Positions 18,086 to 27,323 of a stretch of 64,000 nt of DNA are shown here, piece after piece. The notes beneath the pieces are model-generated. The model saw only the letters and a list, made by a program, of their open reading frames with translations. It searched no databases and was not told the DNA's origin. The translations under genes were made by a program, and so were the position numbers. The stretch is from Streptomyces fumanus (GTDB taxonomy: Bacteria > Actinomycetota > Actinomycetes > Streptomycetales > Streptomycetaceae): NCBI RefSeq assembly GCF_014655295.1, contig NZ_BNBI01000013.1, positions 1 to 64,000 of the forward strand. The letters run 5' to 3'. Positions within the stretch are counted from its first letter, which is position 1. The number at the start of each line of letters is the position of its first letter.

Positions 18086-19152
18086 TGCCGCGGGTCTGGG
18101 AGGTGCCGGTGCACGACTCCACCCGGGTGCGCGACGCCCGGGTGGCGGCGGAGCAGGCGGCGGCGCTGGCGGAGCTGGACGGGCGGCGTACCGCGACGGC
18201 GGCGCTGGTCGCCACCGAGCTGGCCACCAATCTGCTCAAGCACGCGGGCGGGGGCCGGGTCCTGATCGACGTGGTCCCCCCGCCGGAGCTGTCCGCGGGC
18301 GCCGAGCCGGTGCCGGTGGTGCAGATCGCGGCGGTCGACCACGGGCCGGGGATCGCGGACGTGCCCGCCGCCCTGGGGGACGGCTTCTCCACCGCCGACT
18401 CGCTCGGCGCGGGCCTGGGCACCTGTCTGCGGGTCGCCGACGACTTCACGCTGCACAGCGTGCCGGGCCGGGGCACGGTGGCGCTGGCCCGCGTCGGCGC
18501 CGCCGCGGCCCGGCCCCGGATCCGGGAGGCCGGCGGGACGGCCGGGGTGCGGGCCGGCGGGGTGAACGTCCCGTTCGGCGGGGCGGAGTACTCCGGGGAC
18601 GCCTGGGCGTGGGTCCGGGCCGGGGACCGGGTGACGCTGATGCTGGCGGACGGGCTGGGACACGGCCCGGAGGCGTCCCGGGCCTCGGCGGCGGCGGTCG
18701 CGGCGCTGCGGGAGGCCGCCCATGTGCCGCCCGCCGAGGCGCTGCGCCGGCTGCACGGGGCGCTGACCGGCACCCGGGGCGCGGCCGTCGCGGTGGCCCA
18801 GGTCGACCTGCGCGCCGGGCGGCTCAGGTTCGCCGGGATCGGCAATGTGGGGGCGCGGCTGTGCGAGGACGGGACCTGGCGGGCGCTGGTGTCCCGGCCC
18901 GGCATCGTCGGCGCGCACCGGCCGACGACCCTGCGCGAGGAGGAGACGGCCTGGACGGCGGACCGGGTGCTGATCCTGCACAGCGACGGGCTGCCCAGCC
19001 GCTGGTCGCCGTCGCCCGAGGCGTGCCGTCCCGAGGCCGACCCGGCCGTGACGGCCGCGGTGACGGTGCGCGACGCCAGCAGTTCCGCGCGTCCGGTGCG
19101 GGACGACACCGCCGTGGCCGTGCTGACCCCGACCCCGCCGGAAAGATCATGA
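18085..19152 (+). CDS. Fusion of RsbT/RsbW-like ATPase and RsbX-like PP2C phosphatase
   Basis: 355 aa. The ATG shares one base with the rsbT stop. Residues ~1-140 are a second GHKL ATPase domain (ATELATNLLKHAGGG, DHGPGI, SLGAGLGTCLRVAD). Residues ~165-350 are a compact SpoIIE/PP2C domain (LADGLGHGPEASRAS, GIGNVGARL, LILHSDGLPSRW, DDTAVAVL) of the RsbX type, which resets the stressosome by dephosphorylating RsbS and RsbR. Having the kinase-like and phosphatase-like halves in one chain means the same protein may both sense and reset the switch. Both halves keep their glycine and acidic motifs, so both could be active. Confidence 0.9.
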   Translation: MPRVWEVPVHDSTRVRDARVAAEQAAALAELDGRRTATAALVATELATNLLKHAGGGRVLIDVVPPPELSAGAEPVPVVQIAAVDHGPGIADVPAALGDGFSTADSLGAGLGTCLRVADDFTLHSVPGRGTVALARVGAAAARPRIREAGGTAGVRAGGVNVPFGGAEYSGDAWAWVRAGDRVTLMLADGLGHGPEASRASAAAVAALREAAHVPPAEALRRLHGALTGTRGAAVAVAQVDLRAGRLRFAGIGNVGARLCEDGTWRALVSRPGIVGAHRPTTLREEETAWTADRVLILHSDGLPSRWSPSPEACRPEADPAVTAAVTVRDASSSARPVRDDTAVAVLTPTPPERS

Positions 19153-20864
19153 AGCGTACGTGGCAGATCTCCACCGTCACCGACGCGGCGCGGGCCCGTA
19201 TCGCCGCCGCGCGACTGGCCGCGGCGTGCGGTGCGCCGCCGCTGGAGCGGGCCGGGCTGGCGGCGGCGCTCAGCGCCCATCTGCGGCAGTGCCTGACCAA
19301 GGGCGGTGTCTGGCACCTGGTGCTGACGCTCCGCGCGGACGACGGGGGGAGCCTGCTGGCGGCGGAGGTGACGCCGGCGCGGGACGCCGACGCTGCCGGT
19401 GAGCCGCCCTGGCGGACGACGCTGGCCTGTCCGGAGCCGGCCGGGAGCGGGGTGCCGGGCGCGGTGGCCGAGGACCCGGGCGCGCTGGCGGAGGCGCTGC
19501 TCGGCGCCGACGAGGACACCGCGGTGGTGCTGGACAAACTCACCGAGCAGGAGGAACTGGTCGCCTTCCACCGGGAGGAGCTGCAGCAGACCAACCAGGG
19601 CGTGGTGGCGCTGCACGCCGAGCTGGACGCGGCCGGGCGGGCGCAGCGGGAGGCGTTCGCCGCGGAGCGCAAGGCCCGCACCGAGGCGGAGGACGCGCGC
19701 CGGCGGCTGACCTTCCTGGCGGACGCCAGCGCGGTGCTGACCACCTCGCTGAACCACCACGAGATCGTGCGCCGCCTCCCGGACCTGCTGGTGCCGCGGT
19801 ACGCGGGCAGCGTCGACGTCTGGCTGTTCGACGACGACGACCCGCGGCGGACGACCCCGCACCCGTCGGCGGCGGTGACCGCCGCCCGCACCGGCCGCCC
19901 GCAGTACGCCGCCGACCGGCCCGGCGATCTGCCCGGCGTGGACGACCACCCGCCCTCGCCGCTCGGCGCGGACCGGCCGCTGCTGTGCATCCCGCTGCCG
20001 GCCCGGCGGGCGCCGCTGGGCGTGCTGACCCTGACCCCGCCCGGGGAGCACTGGGACCCGGACGACGCGGTGATGCTGCTGGAGCTGACCCGGCGGGCCA
20101 GCATCGCCATCGACAACGCCCGCCGCTACGAGCACAACCGGGACATCGCCGAGACCCTCCAGCGGGCCCTGCTGACCGAGCTGCCCGCGACCCCGGGGCT
20201 GGGCCTGGCCGCGCGCTATCTGCCCGCGACCCACGGGCTGAACATCGGCGGTGACTGGTACGACGCGTTCCGGCAGCCCGACGGCGGGGTGATCACCGTG
20301 GTCGGCGACGTCACCGGGCACGGGCTGCACGCGGCGGTCATGATGAGCCAGTTGCGCACCGCACTGCGCGCCTACGCCGTCGACGGCGGCAGCCCCGGCA
20401 AGCTCCTCACCCGGCTGCACGACTTCCTGCACCACCTCCAGCCGGACCTGTACGCCACCGCCGTCATCGCCCGGTTCCACCCGGACGACCCGACGATGAC
20501 CTGGGCGGCGGCCGGGCATCCGCCGCCGGTGCTGCGCGGCCCGGACGGGCGGGTGCGGATCCTGGACGCCAAGCCGGGCGCCATGCTGGGCATCCCGCTC
20601 AAGCAGGAGATCGCCGACCACAGCGTGCGGCTCTCCCCCGGGTCGACGCTGGCGCTCTACACCGACGGCCTGGTCGAGCGGCGGGCGCGGGGCATAGACC
20701 CGGGCATCGAGCGGCTCGCGGCGGCCCTCGGATCGTTCGGGCCGGCGGAGCTGGACACCGATCTGGGCGGCGCGGCGGACGGCATCCTGCATCCGCTGCT
20801 GAGCGACTCCGAGCGGGACGACGACGTCTGTCTCCTCCTGTGCCACCTGCGCGGCGGCCGCTGA
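19149..20864 (+). CDS. GAF-SpoIIE (PP2C) serine phosphatase, RsbU/RsbP-like
   Basis: 571 aa; ATG overlaps the previous stop by four bases (ATGA). An N-terminal ~115-residue domain of unclear type is followed by a coiled coil (~120-185, EEELVAFHREELQQTNQGV), a GAF-like domain (~190-320) and a PP2C domain (~330-570) with GGDWYDAF, GDVTGHGLHA, LYTDGLVERR and DDDVCLLL. The coiled coil feeding a PP2C resembles RsbP and many Streptomyces phosphatases. As the last gene of the rsbRST operon it is the best candidate for the phosphatase that RsbT turns on. The substrate is probably a STAS protein such as the one at 15746. Confidence 0.91.
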   Translation: MKRTWQISTVTDAARARIAAARLAAACGAPPLERAGLAAALSAHLRQCLTKGGVWHLVLTLRADDGGSLLAAEVTPARDADAAGEPPWRTTLACPEPAGSGVPGAVAEDPGALAEALLGADEDTAVVLDKLTEQEELVAFHREELQQTNQGVVALHAELDAAGRAQREAFAAERKARTEAEDARRRLTFLADASAVLTTSLNHHEIVRRLPDLLVPRYAGSVDVWLFDDDDPRRTTPHPSAAVTAARTGRPQYAADRPGDLPGVDDHPPSPLGADRPLLCIPLPARRAPLGVLTLTPPGEHWDPDDAVMLLELTRRASIAIDNARRYEHNRDIAETLQRALLTELPATPGLGLAARYLPATHGLNIGGDWYDAFRQPDGGVITVVGDVTGHGLHAAVMMSQLRTALRAYAVDGGSPGKLLTRLHDFLHHLQPDLYATAVIARFHPDDPTMTWAAAGHPPPVLRGPDGRVRILDAKPGAMLGIPLKQEIADHSVRLSPGSTLALYTDGLVERRARGIDPGIERLAAALGSFGPAELDTDLGGAADGILHPLLSDSERDDDVCLLLCHLRGGR

Positions 20865-21013
20865 CGGACCCCCCTGCCGTCCCCCGACGGCCGCCGCCGA
20901 GTGGCGGGGTGTGCCGCCGCGCGATGAGATCGGTGGGTGCGAAGCAGCGATCCAGGGGCAGGCGAAGGACGTATTCGGCAGACCGCCCGGAGCCGCAGAA
21001 AGGGATGAACACC

Positions 21014-22378
21014 GTGACACGACCCAGGATCCTGGTGGTCGGCGCAGGTTTCGCCGGCGTGGAGTGCGTCCGTCGCCTGGAGAGGCAGCTCACCGCCCAG
21101 GAAGCGGACATCACGCTGGTGACACCGTTCGCCTACCAGCTCTATCTGCCGCTGCTGCCCCAGGTGGCCTCCGGCGTGCTGACCCCGCAGTCGGTGGCCG
21201 TCTCGCTGCGGCGCAGCAGCAAGTACCGCACCCGGATCATTCCCGGCGGCGCCATCGGCGTGGACCTGAAGGCCAAGGTCTGCGTGGTGCGCACGATCAC
21301 CGACCGGATCGTCAACGAGCCGTACGACTACATCGTGCTGGCCCCCGGCAGCATCACCCGTACCTTCGACATCCCGGGCCTGACCGATCACGCCTTCGGC
21401 ATGAAGACACTGGCGGAGGCCGCGTACATCCGCGACCACGTGATCTCCCAGTTGGACCTGGCCGACGCCAGCGACGACCCGGCGGAGCGGGCCTCCCGGC
21501 TGCAGTTCGTGGTGGTCGGCGGCGGCTACGCGGGCACCGAGACGGCGGCCTGCCTGCAGCGGCTGACGCACGCCGCCGTCAAGCGCTACCCGCGGCTGGA
21601 CCCGGGCCTGATCAAGTGGCACCTGATCGACATCGCGCCGCGGCTGATGCCCGAGCTGGGCGAGAACCTGGGCCGCAGCGCCCAGGAGGTGCTGCGCCGG
21701 CGCGGTATCGAGATCTCCCTCGGCGTCTCCATCGCGAAGGCCGGCCCGGAGGAGGTCACCTTCACCGACGGCCGGGTGATCCCGACCCGCACCCTGATCT
21801 GGACGGCCGGTGTGGTCGCCAGCCCGCTCATCGGCACGCTCGGCGCGGAGACGGTCAAGGGGCGGCTCGCGGTCACCGCCGAGATGTGCCTGCCCGACCA
21901 CGACGGGGTGTTCGCCCTCGGTGACGCGGCGGCCGTGCCCGACCTCGCCAAGGGCCAGGACGGGGCCGTCTGCCCGCCGACCGCGCAGCACGCGATGCGG
22001 CAGGGCCGGCACGTCGCCGACAACGTCATCGCCGCCCTGCGCGGGCAGCCGCGGCGGCCGTACGTCCACAAGGACCTGGGGCTGGTCGTCGACCTCGGCG
22101 GCACGGACGCGGTGTCCAAGCCGCTCGGCGTGGAGCTGCGCGGGCTGCCCGCGCAGGCGGTGGCCCGCGGCTACCACTGGTCGGCGCTGCGCACCGGCGT
22201 GGCCAAGACCCGGGTGATGACCAACTGGCTGCTCAACGCGGTGGCCGGCGACGACTTCGTGCGCACCGGCTTCCAGGCCCGCAAGCCCGCCAAGCTGAAG
22301 GACTTCGAGTACACCGACGCGTATCTGTCCCCGGAGCAGGTGCGGGCGCAGGTCGAGGGGGCCGGGGCCCGGACCTGA
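21014..22378 (+). CDS. FAD/NAD(P)-binding oxidoreductase, type II NADH dehydrogenase-like
   Basis: 454 aa from GTG 21014; GAAAGGG lies nine bases upstream, too close to the alternative ATG at 21005. Two Rossmann nucleotide-binding motifs are seen: VVGAGFAGVE at the N-terminus and VVVGGGYAGTETA near ~170. The ATG/GD region is FALGDAAAVPD. The layout matches NDH-2/Ndh-like membrane-associated NADH:quinone oxidoreductases, which pass electrons from NADH to menaquinone without pumping protons. The C-terminal region is long and rather polar. It lies after the stressosome operon with its own 149-base upstream region, so it is probably not part of it. Confidence 0.86.
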   Translation: MTRPRILVVGAGFAGVECVRRLERQLTAQEADITLVTPFAYQLYLPLLPQVASGVLTPQSVAVSLRRSSKYRTRIIPGGAIGVDLKAKVCVVRTITDRIVNEPYDYIVLAPGSITRTFDIPGLTDHAFGMKTLAEAAYIRDHVISQLDLADASDDPAERASRLQFVVVGGGYAGTETAACLQRLTHAAVKRYPRLDPGLIKWHLIDIAPRLMPELGENLGRSAQEVLRRRGIEISLGVSIAKAGPEEVTFTDGRVIPTRTLIWTAGVVASPLIGTLGAETVKGRLAVTAEMCLPDHDGVFALGDAAAVPDLAKGQDGAVCPPTAQHAMRQGRHVADNVIAALRGQPRRPYVHKDLGLVVDLGGTDAVSKPLGVELRGLPAQAVARGYHWSALRTGVAKTRVMTNWLLNAVAGDDFVRTGFQARKPAKLKDFEYTDAYLSPEQVRAQVEGAGART

Positions 22379-22402
22379 CCCGGCGCCGGGGGTCCGCTTC
22401 CG

Positions 22403-22413
22403 GCATGACATGC
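22403..22413. promoter_or_regulatory. 11-bp perfect palindrome before the FUSC-type gene
   Basis: GCATG-A-CATGC lies 44 bases before the GTG at 22458, next to a CATGCT that could be a -10 hexamer. It is a possible small operator, but short enough to arise by chance. Confidence 0.25.
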
Positions 22414-22457
22414 TGAGAAGTGGATCTCGGCGTTCGAGCAGGGGAGAGTACGGCGGC

Positions 22458-24704
22458 GTGAGAGCAGCGGGACGCTCGGTGCGGACACGACTGCGGGACC
22501 GCGTCGCGGCGTCCGACCCGGGGCTGCTCCGGCTGATCGCCGGGCTGCGGACGGTGGGCGCCATCGCGCTGGCGCTGGCCGTGCTCGCCCTGCTCGGCTC
22601 GGACGTCACCCATCTGGTGGCGGGGGCGATGGCGGCGATGGTCGCCACCTTCGCCATCCGCGAGAAGCAGCCCGGCGCGCAGGCCCTGACGCTGGCGCTG
22701 GGCCTGCCGGTGGCGCTGGCCTCGGTGTCGCTGGCCGCGCTGCTCAGCTCCCGGGTGATCGCCGGCGACGTCTTCTTCGTCGTACTGATCTTCTGTGCCG
22801 TCTACGGCCGCCGGTTCGGCGACCGGGGCACCGCGCTGGGCCTGATCGGGTTCCAGCTCTACTTCGTCTCCCTGTTCGTCGGCGCGAGCGCCGGGGCGCT
22901 GCCCGAGCTGTACCGGGCCGTGGCCCTGGCGTTCGCGTGCAGCGCGCTGGTGCGGTTCGCGGTCGTGCCGGCCCGGCCCGCGGGCATCCTCCAGCGGCTG
23001 CGGCAGGCGTTCCGGGCCCGGCTGGCGCAGTTGATCTCCGCTCAGTTGGCGCTGCTGGACGCCGAGCCGGACGGCATCGACAAGGCGCTGGAGGACCTGC
23101 GGGAGGGCACCGCCCGGCTGCACGAGACGGCGCTGATGATCCAGACCCGGCTGGAGGAGGGCACGCCCGACGCGTCCACGGCCCGGCTGGTGCAGCGCCG
23201 TATCGCGGACGCCGAGATCGCCGCCGAGCGGCTCGGGCTGCTGCTGCTGAGCGCGCGCAGCGCCCGCCGGGCCGACACCCTCACCCTGCACCTGCCGGGC
23301 GCGCCCGCGCCGACGGTGCGCAGCCTGCCGGGCTCCGACGAGGCGATGGGGCTGGTGCGCCGGGACCTCGGGGCGCTGCGGGAGCTGGTGCTGCGGCCGC
23401 CCGCCGAGGCCCGCGGCACGGCCCTGTCCCACCTGCGCAACCGGCTGCTCGGCTACCGCGAGGAGGAGAACCTGCCGGCGGCGTCACCGGCCGTGCAGGA
23501 CGTCTTCCGGGGCATCGGCGAGACCGCACGGGCGGTGCTGGGGCTGCGGGTCGCGCTGGACGGGCCGCAGGACGAGTCGGACGACTCCCCCGCGACCACC
23601 CGCTCGCGCGAGGAGCTGGACGCCGAGGACGCCGCGATCGACGCCGGTGAGGAGCAGGCCCCGGCGGCGGAGCCGACCGGGCTGCGGCGGCCGACCACCC
23701 GGGCCGCGGTGCAGGTGGCGGTCGGGTCCTCGCTGGCCATCGTGGGCGGCGAGCTGCTGTCCGCGCAGCGCTGGTACTGGGCGGTGCTGACCTGCTGGAT
23801 CGTCTTCCTGAACACCGCCTCCACCGGCGAGATCCTGGTCAAGGGCTACCGGCGGCTGCTGGGCACGGTGTTCGGGGTGGTGGCGGGCATCGTGCTGGCC
23901 GGGGTGGTCGGGCAGCACACCTGGACGGCGTTCGCGCTGGTGCTGGTCTTCATCTTCGCGATGTTCTACACCGCGCCGCTGTCGTACACCCTGATGTCGT
24001 TCTTCGTCACCGCCATGCTGGGGCTGCTCTACACCCTGCTGCACACCTACAGCACGGCGGTGCTGCTGCTGCGGGTGGAGGAGACGGCGCTCGGCGCGGC
24101 CTGCGGGGTGGTGGCGGCGGCGCTGGTGCTGCCGGTGCGCACCGACCGGCGGACCGACGAGCTGCTGGGCACGGTGCTGGAGAAGCTGGTGGACGTCACC
24201 GAGGGCGCGGTGGAGCAGCTCAGCGGCGGCCCGGCGGCGGAGCTGCTGGACCGGGCCCGCGACCTGGACCAGGCGCTGGGGGACTTCCGGGCGGCCACCC
24301 AGCCGCTGACGCACCCGATCACACCGCTGCGGGCGCGCCGGGACACCGCCCGCTATGTGGTGGCGCTGCTGGAGACCTGCGCGTACCACGCCCGGTCGCT
24401 GGCGGCGACGGCGGAGCTGCTGCCGACCCATCCGTCCATCGCGGCCGACCCGCGGCTGCGGGGGGCGGTGCGGCGCACGGTGCGCAACATCGAGGCGATC
24501 GCGGCCCGGGTCGCGGACGAGCGGGCCGGCACCGAGGTGGAGACCGGTCCCAGCATCGCCTCGCTGCTGGAGCCGGACGCCGGCGGCGCCCCGCGCTACG
24601 GCAGGATCACCGGGCGGGTGCTGCGGCACCTGGAGCGGCTGGACGAGGCGGTGACCGGCCTCGCCCGGCCGCTGGGCGTGCCCGTCGCGGCGCCGCGGCG
24701 CTGA
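22458..24704 (+). CDS. FUSC family (aromatic acid exporter-like) membrane protein
   Basis: 748 aa from GTG 22458 with GGGGAGAG nine bases upstream. It has two hydrophobic blocks of about six segments each (~35-175 and ~425-560), separated by a soluble helical region (~185-410) and followed by a second helical region. This duplicated layout is that of FUSC/YccS/AaeB-like proteins. QVAVGSSLAIVGGELLSAQRWYWA in the second block is the usual start of the repeated domain. Function is inferred only by fold: efflux of aromatic or other organic acids, or cell-envelope transport. It is 79 bases downstream of the NDH-2-like gene on the same strand. Confidence 0.85.
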   Translation: MRAAGRSVRTRLRDRVAASDPGLLRLIAGLRTVGAIALALAVLALLGSDVTHLVAGAMAAMVATFAIREKQPGAQALTLALGLPVALASVSLAALLSSRVIAGDVFFVVLIFCAVYGRRFGDRGTALGLIGFQLYFVSLFVGASAGALPELYRAVALAFACSALVRFAVVPARPAGILQRLRQAFRARLAQLISAQLALLDAEPDGIDKALEDLREGTARLHETALMIQTRLEEGTPDASTARLVQRRIADAEIAAERLGLLLLSARSARRADTLTLHLPGAPAPTVRSLPGSDEAMGLVRRDLGALRELVLRPPAEARGTALSHLRNRLLGYREEENLPAASPAVQDVFRGIGETARAVLGLRVALDGPQDESDDSPATTRSREELDAEDAAIDAGEEQAPAAEPTGLRRPTTRAAVQVAVGSSLAIVGGELLSAQRWYWAVLTCWIVFLNTASTGEILVKGYRRLLGTVFGVVAGIVLAGVVGQHTWTAFALVLVFIFAMFYTAPLSYTLMSFFVTAMLGLLYTLLHTYSTAVLLLRVEETALGAACGVVAAALVLPVRTDRRTDELLGTVLEKLVDVTEGAVEQLSGGPAAELLDRARDLDQALGDFRAATQPLTHPITPLRARRDTARYVVALLETCAYHARSLAATAELLPTHPSIAADPRLRGAVRRTVRNIEAIAARVADERAGTEVETGPSIASLLEPDAGGAPRYGRITGRVLRHLERLDEAVTGLARPLGVPVAAPRR

Positions 24705-24720
24705 GCGCGGGCCGGGGCGG

Positions 24721-25158
24721 TCAGAAGTCGGTGGGCAGGCCGCTGGCCTCGGCGATGCCGCGCAGCTCCTCGTTCTGCCGGTGGCGTTCCGCGAGGTAGT
24801 CGGCGATCTCGCCGAGCCGGTCGGGGTCGGCGGCGGTGGCCGCGTCGGTCACCACGCGGACCGGGCCGGTCTCCTCGGTGCTGATCTCGATCACCTCGTT
24901 GTCGAGACGGCCGGTGACGGCGGTGGCGATGACCAGGGCGGCCTCGTCGCGTATCTCCTGGGGCAGCTCGTCGGCGCCCTGCCCGTCGAGGGAGAAGTCG
25001 ATGGTGGGGAGCTGGTGCTCGTCGATCGCCCGCAGCACCGGTTCCACGACGCTCAGCAGCAGCCGGTAGTCCTCGGTGTCCATACGGATGCGCAGGAGAT
25101 CGAGGTAGACGTCCACGGGACGGCCGTCCGGCGGAATCTCGTGTTCGTTCATCCGCAC
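24721..25158 (-). CDS. Hypothetical acidic protein
   Basis: 145 aa, not recognised. The GTG at 25158 has GGGGA four bases upstream; ATG 25152 is an alternative. The protein is acidic and mostly helical by composition, with an N-terminal VDVYLDLLRIRMDTEDYRLLLSVVEPVLRAI and a Glu/Arg-rich C-terminus. No cysteines, signal peptide or membrane segment. It follows the DUF1206 gene by 22 bases on the same strand and is likely co-transcribed with it, meeting the FUSC gene tail to tail. Confidence 0.72.
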   Translation of the reverse strand: MRMNEHEIPPDGRPVDVYLDLLRIRMDTEDYRLLLSVVEPVLRAIDEHQLPTIDFSLDGQGADELPQEIRDEAALVIATAVTGRLDNEVIEISTEETGPVRVVTDAATAADPDRLGEIADYLAERHRQNEELRGIAEASGLPTDF

Positions 25159-25180
25159 CGTGTTCCCCGTCCCGCGCGGA

Positions 25181-26026
25181 TCAGACCCGCCGCCACCGGG
25201 CCAGTGCGAACGAGAAGACGCCGAACAGCACCAGGCCGGCCGCGACCAGCGCCAGCAGCCAGGGGCCGAGCGGGGTGTCGGCGAAGGAGCGCAGGGTGTC
25301 GTCGAGGCCCTTGGCCCGGTCGGCGTCGTAGTCGACCGCGGCCCGTACGGCGAAGGCGCCGGCGGTGGCGAACACCGCTCCGCGCGCCACTCCCCCGGCC
25401 ACGCCGGTGATGTCCACCAGCTTCCGGGACCAGGGGGCCAGCTCGCCCGTCTTGAGCTTCTTGCGGAAGCTGCGGCGGGCCGCCTGTACGGCGATCACCA
25501 CGCCGGCGATCACGATGCCCACGCCGGCCGCGCCGACCAGCCACCGGCCGGCGGTCACCTCCATGACCCGGGCGGTGACGTCCCGGGACTGCTGGTCGCT
25601 CGATCCGCCGGAGCCGTGGGAGGGGCTGGCGGCGAACGCGAGGACCGAGTAGGCGACGAAGCCGTAGAACACGCAGCGGGCGGCGGCCGGCAGCCGCTTC
25701 TTCGCCTTGCGGCCGTCCGCGCCGATGGTGCCGAACAGCGCCTCGGACAGCCGCCACAGGGCCATCCCGACCAGGCCGATGCCCAGCGCCCACAGCAGCA
25801 CCGAGCCGAACGGCTTGGCGGCCAGTTCCTCCAGGGCGCCCGAGCGGTCGGCCTCGCGTCCCCCGCCGCCGCCGAAGGCGATCTGCAACGCCAGCAGCCC
25901 GACCAGCAGGTAGATCACCCCGCGGGCGGTCAGGCCCGCGCGGGCCGCGCTCTCCCGGGCCGATCCGTCGGCCAGTCGCCGGGCCCTGGCCCGGCCGGTC
26001 ATTCCCGTCAGCACTCGCGTGGCCAT
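25181..26026 (-). CDS. DUF1206 family membrane protein
   Basis: 281 aa from ATG 26026, with AGGGGAG upstream. Three copies of a two-helix unit give about six transmembrane segments, each unit beginning with an AARAGLTARGVIYLLVG-type motif (R-G-hydrophobic), as in DUF1206. Function is unknown; members are often stress-induced in actinobacteria. A first gene of a two-gene unit with the hypothetical gene downstream. Confidence 0.85.
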   Translation of the reverse strand: MATRVLTGMTGRARARRLADGSARESAARAGLTARGVIYLLVGLLALQIAFGGGGGREADRSGALEELAAKPFGSVLLWALGIGLVGMALWRLSEALFGTIGADGRKAKKRLPAAARCVFYGFVAYSVLAFAASPSHGSGGSSDQQSRDVTARVMEVTAGRWLVGAAGVGIVIAGVVIAVQAARRSFRKKLKTGELAPWSRKLVDITGVAGGVARGAVFATAGAFAVRAAVDYDADRAKGLDDTLRSFADTPLGPWLLALVAAGLVLFGVFSFALARWRRV

Positions 26027-26123
26027 GTTCTGGCTCCCCTCCCGGTGTGTCGCGGATCGGATGCCCCCGCCCGGGCCCGGCACACCCGCCGGGGCCGGGC
26101 CGCCGTCCCGGGTCCGGACACGC

Positions 26124-26160
26124 CACCGCCGTGGGGGCGCGGGGCGCGGCCACGGCGGTG
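26124..26160 (-). terminator. Hairpin after the sigma/DUF5133 transcript
   Basis: CACCGCCGTGG (26124-26134) and CCACGGCGGTG (26150-26160) are exact reverse complements with a 15-base G/C loop. Transcripts leaving the DUF5133 gene (stop at 26182) meet it 22 bases on. Confidence 0.55.
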
Positions 26161-26181
26161 AGGGTGCCCTCCCGCTCGGCG

Positions 26182-26412
26182 TCAGTCGCCGACGGCGACG
26201 GGGGTGGGGTGGTCGGGGGCGGGCGCGGCGGCGAGCCAGTGGCGCGCCGCCTCCAGGGCCAGTCGTACGTCGCGGGTGCCGGTGGACACGCACAGCGTGT
26301 ACGCCAGGTCCCGCGCTCGGGGGCTGGGTGTGCCGTCGGCGGGCGCGCCGGCCAGGGCCGACTCGTAGTCGTCCACGAGCCGGCGCAGCACGGCGGGGTG
26401 GGGCCTCAGCAT
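26182..26412 (-). CDS. DUF5133 family small protein
   Basis: 76 aa from ATG 26412; GAAGGAGGAACC lies upstream. It contains LRRLVDDYESALA, then a central YTLCVSTGTRD motif and a C-terminal amphipathic helix. From memory this is the DUF5133 family, restricted to Streptomyces and often found next to SigB-type sigma factors. Function is unknown. It begins 17 bases after the sigma factor stop and is therefore probably in the same operon, perhaps as a modulator. Confidence 0.78.
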   Translation of the reverse strand: MLRPHPAVLRRLVDDYESALAGAPADGTPSPRARDLAYTLCVSTGTRDVRLALEAARHWLAAAPAPDHPTPVAVGD

Positions 26413-26429
26413 GTTTCTCGGTTCCTCCT

Positions 26430-27323
26430 TCACACCGACGCGGGCCGGCCGGGGCCGCCGCGCCGGTTCGTCCGCTGACCCAGCGCCTCGTCGCGCACCC
26501 GGGCGCAACTGCGGCTGATCAGGCGGGAGACGTGCATCTGCGAGATGCCCAGCCGGTCCGCTATCCGGCTCTGTGTCATGTCCTCGAAGAACCGCATGTA
26601 GAGGATGGCGCGTTCGCGCTCGGGCAGCTTGCGCAGCCCCTCCTTGGCGGACTCGCGGTCCACGACGGTGTCGAACGAGTTGTCCGAGGCGCCGAGGGTG
26701 TCGGCGAGGCTGTAGCCGTCGTCGCCGGCCGACAGCTCGGCGTCCAGCGACAGGGTGCTGAAGCTCTCCAGCGCTTCCATGCCGGCGCCGACCTCCTCCT
26801 CGGTGAGCCCGGTGTGGGCGGCGATGTCGGCCACCGAGGGTTCCGGGCTGCCGGGGTTCTGCGTGAGTTCGCGCCGGGCGACGCGGACCTTGTTGCGCAG
26901 TTCCTGGACCCGGCGCGGGACCCGCAGGGCCCACATCCGGTCCCGGAAGTGCCGCTTGACCTCACCCGTGATGGTGGGGACGGCGTAACTCTCGAAGGCG
27001 CCCCGCTCCGGGTCGAAACGGTCGATGGCCTTCACCAGCCCCAGCGCCGCCACCTGCCGCAGGTCCTCCACGGACTCCCCGCGGTCGCGGAAGCGGCCGG
27101 CGATCCGGTGGGCCATGGGCAGCCAGGCGGTGACGAGCTCGTCGCGTACCGCGTCGCGCTCGGGCCCGTCCTCCAGGGTGGCGAGCCGGGCGAAGAGCGC
27201 CGCGGTGTCGGGTGCGTCGTCGTGCCGGCGCCGGGCGGTCCCGGTGGTCGGCTCGGGGGACGGTTCGGTGGTGGTCGTGGGCTCGGCGGTGGCGGGACGG
27301 TCAGTGGGCGTGTCGATGAGCAT
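26430..27323 (-). CDS. SigB/SigF-family RNA polymerase sigma factor
   Basis: 297 aa, ATG start with CAGGAG upstream. After a Thr/Pro/Glu-rich N-terminal tail (~1-40) come sigma region 2 (~60-130, with DLRQVAALGLVKAIDRFDP and FESYAVPTITGEVKRHFRD), region 3 (~135-190) and region 4 (~230-285, MTQSRIADRLGISQMHVSRLISR). These are hallmarks of the stress/sporulation group of Streptomyces sigma factors (SigB, F, G, M and others). An RsbW-like gene lies directly upstream. By position it may correspond to S. coelicolor SigM (SCO7314, recalled). I could not find a SigB-type promoter directly before it. Confidence 0.94.
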   Translation of the reverse strand: MLIDTPTDRPATAEPTTTTEPSPEPTTGTARRRHDDAPDTAALFARLATLEDGPERDAVRDELVTAWLPMAHRIAGRFRDRGESVEDLRQVAALGLVKAIDRFDPERGAFESYAVPTITGEVKRHFRDRMWALRVPRRVQELRNKVRVARRELTQNPGSPEPSVADIAAHTGLTEEEVGAGMEALESFSTLSLDAELSAGDDGYSLADTLGASDNSFDTVVDRESAKEGLRKLPERERAILYMRFFEDMTQSRIADRLGISQMHVSRLISRSCARVRDEALGQRTNRRGGPGRPASV

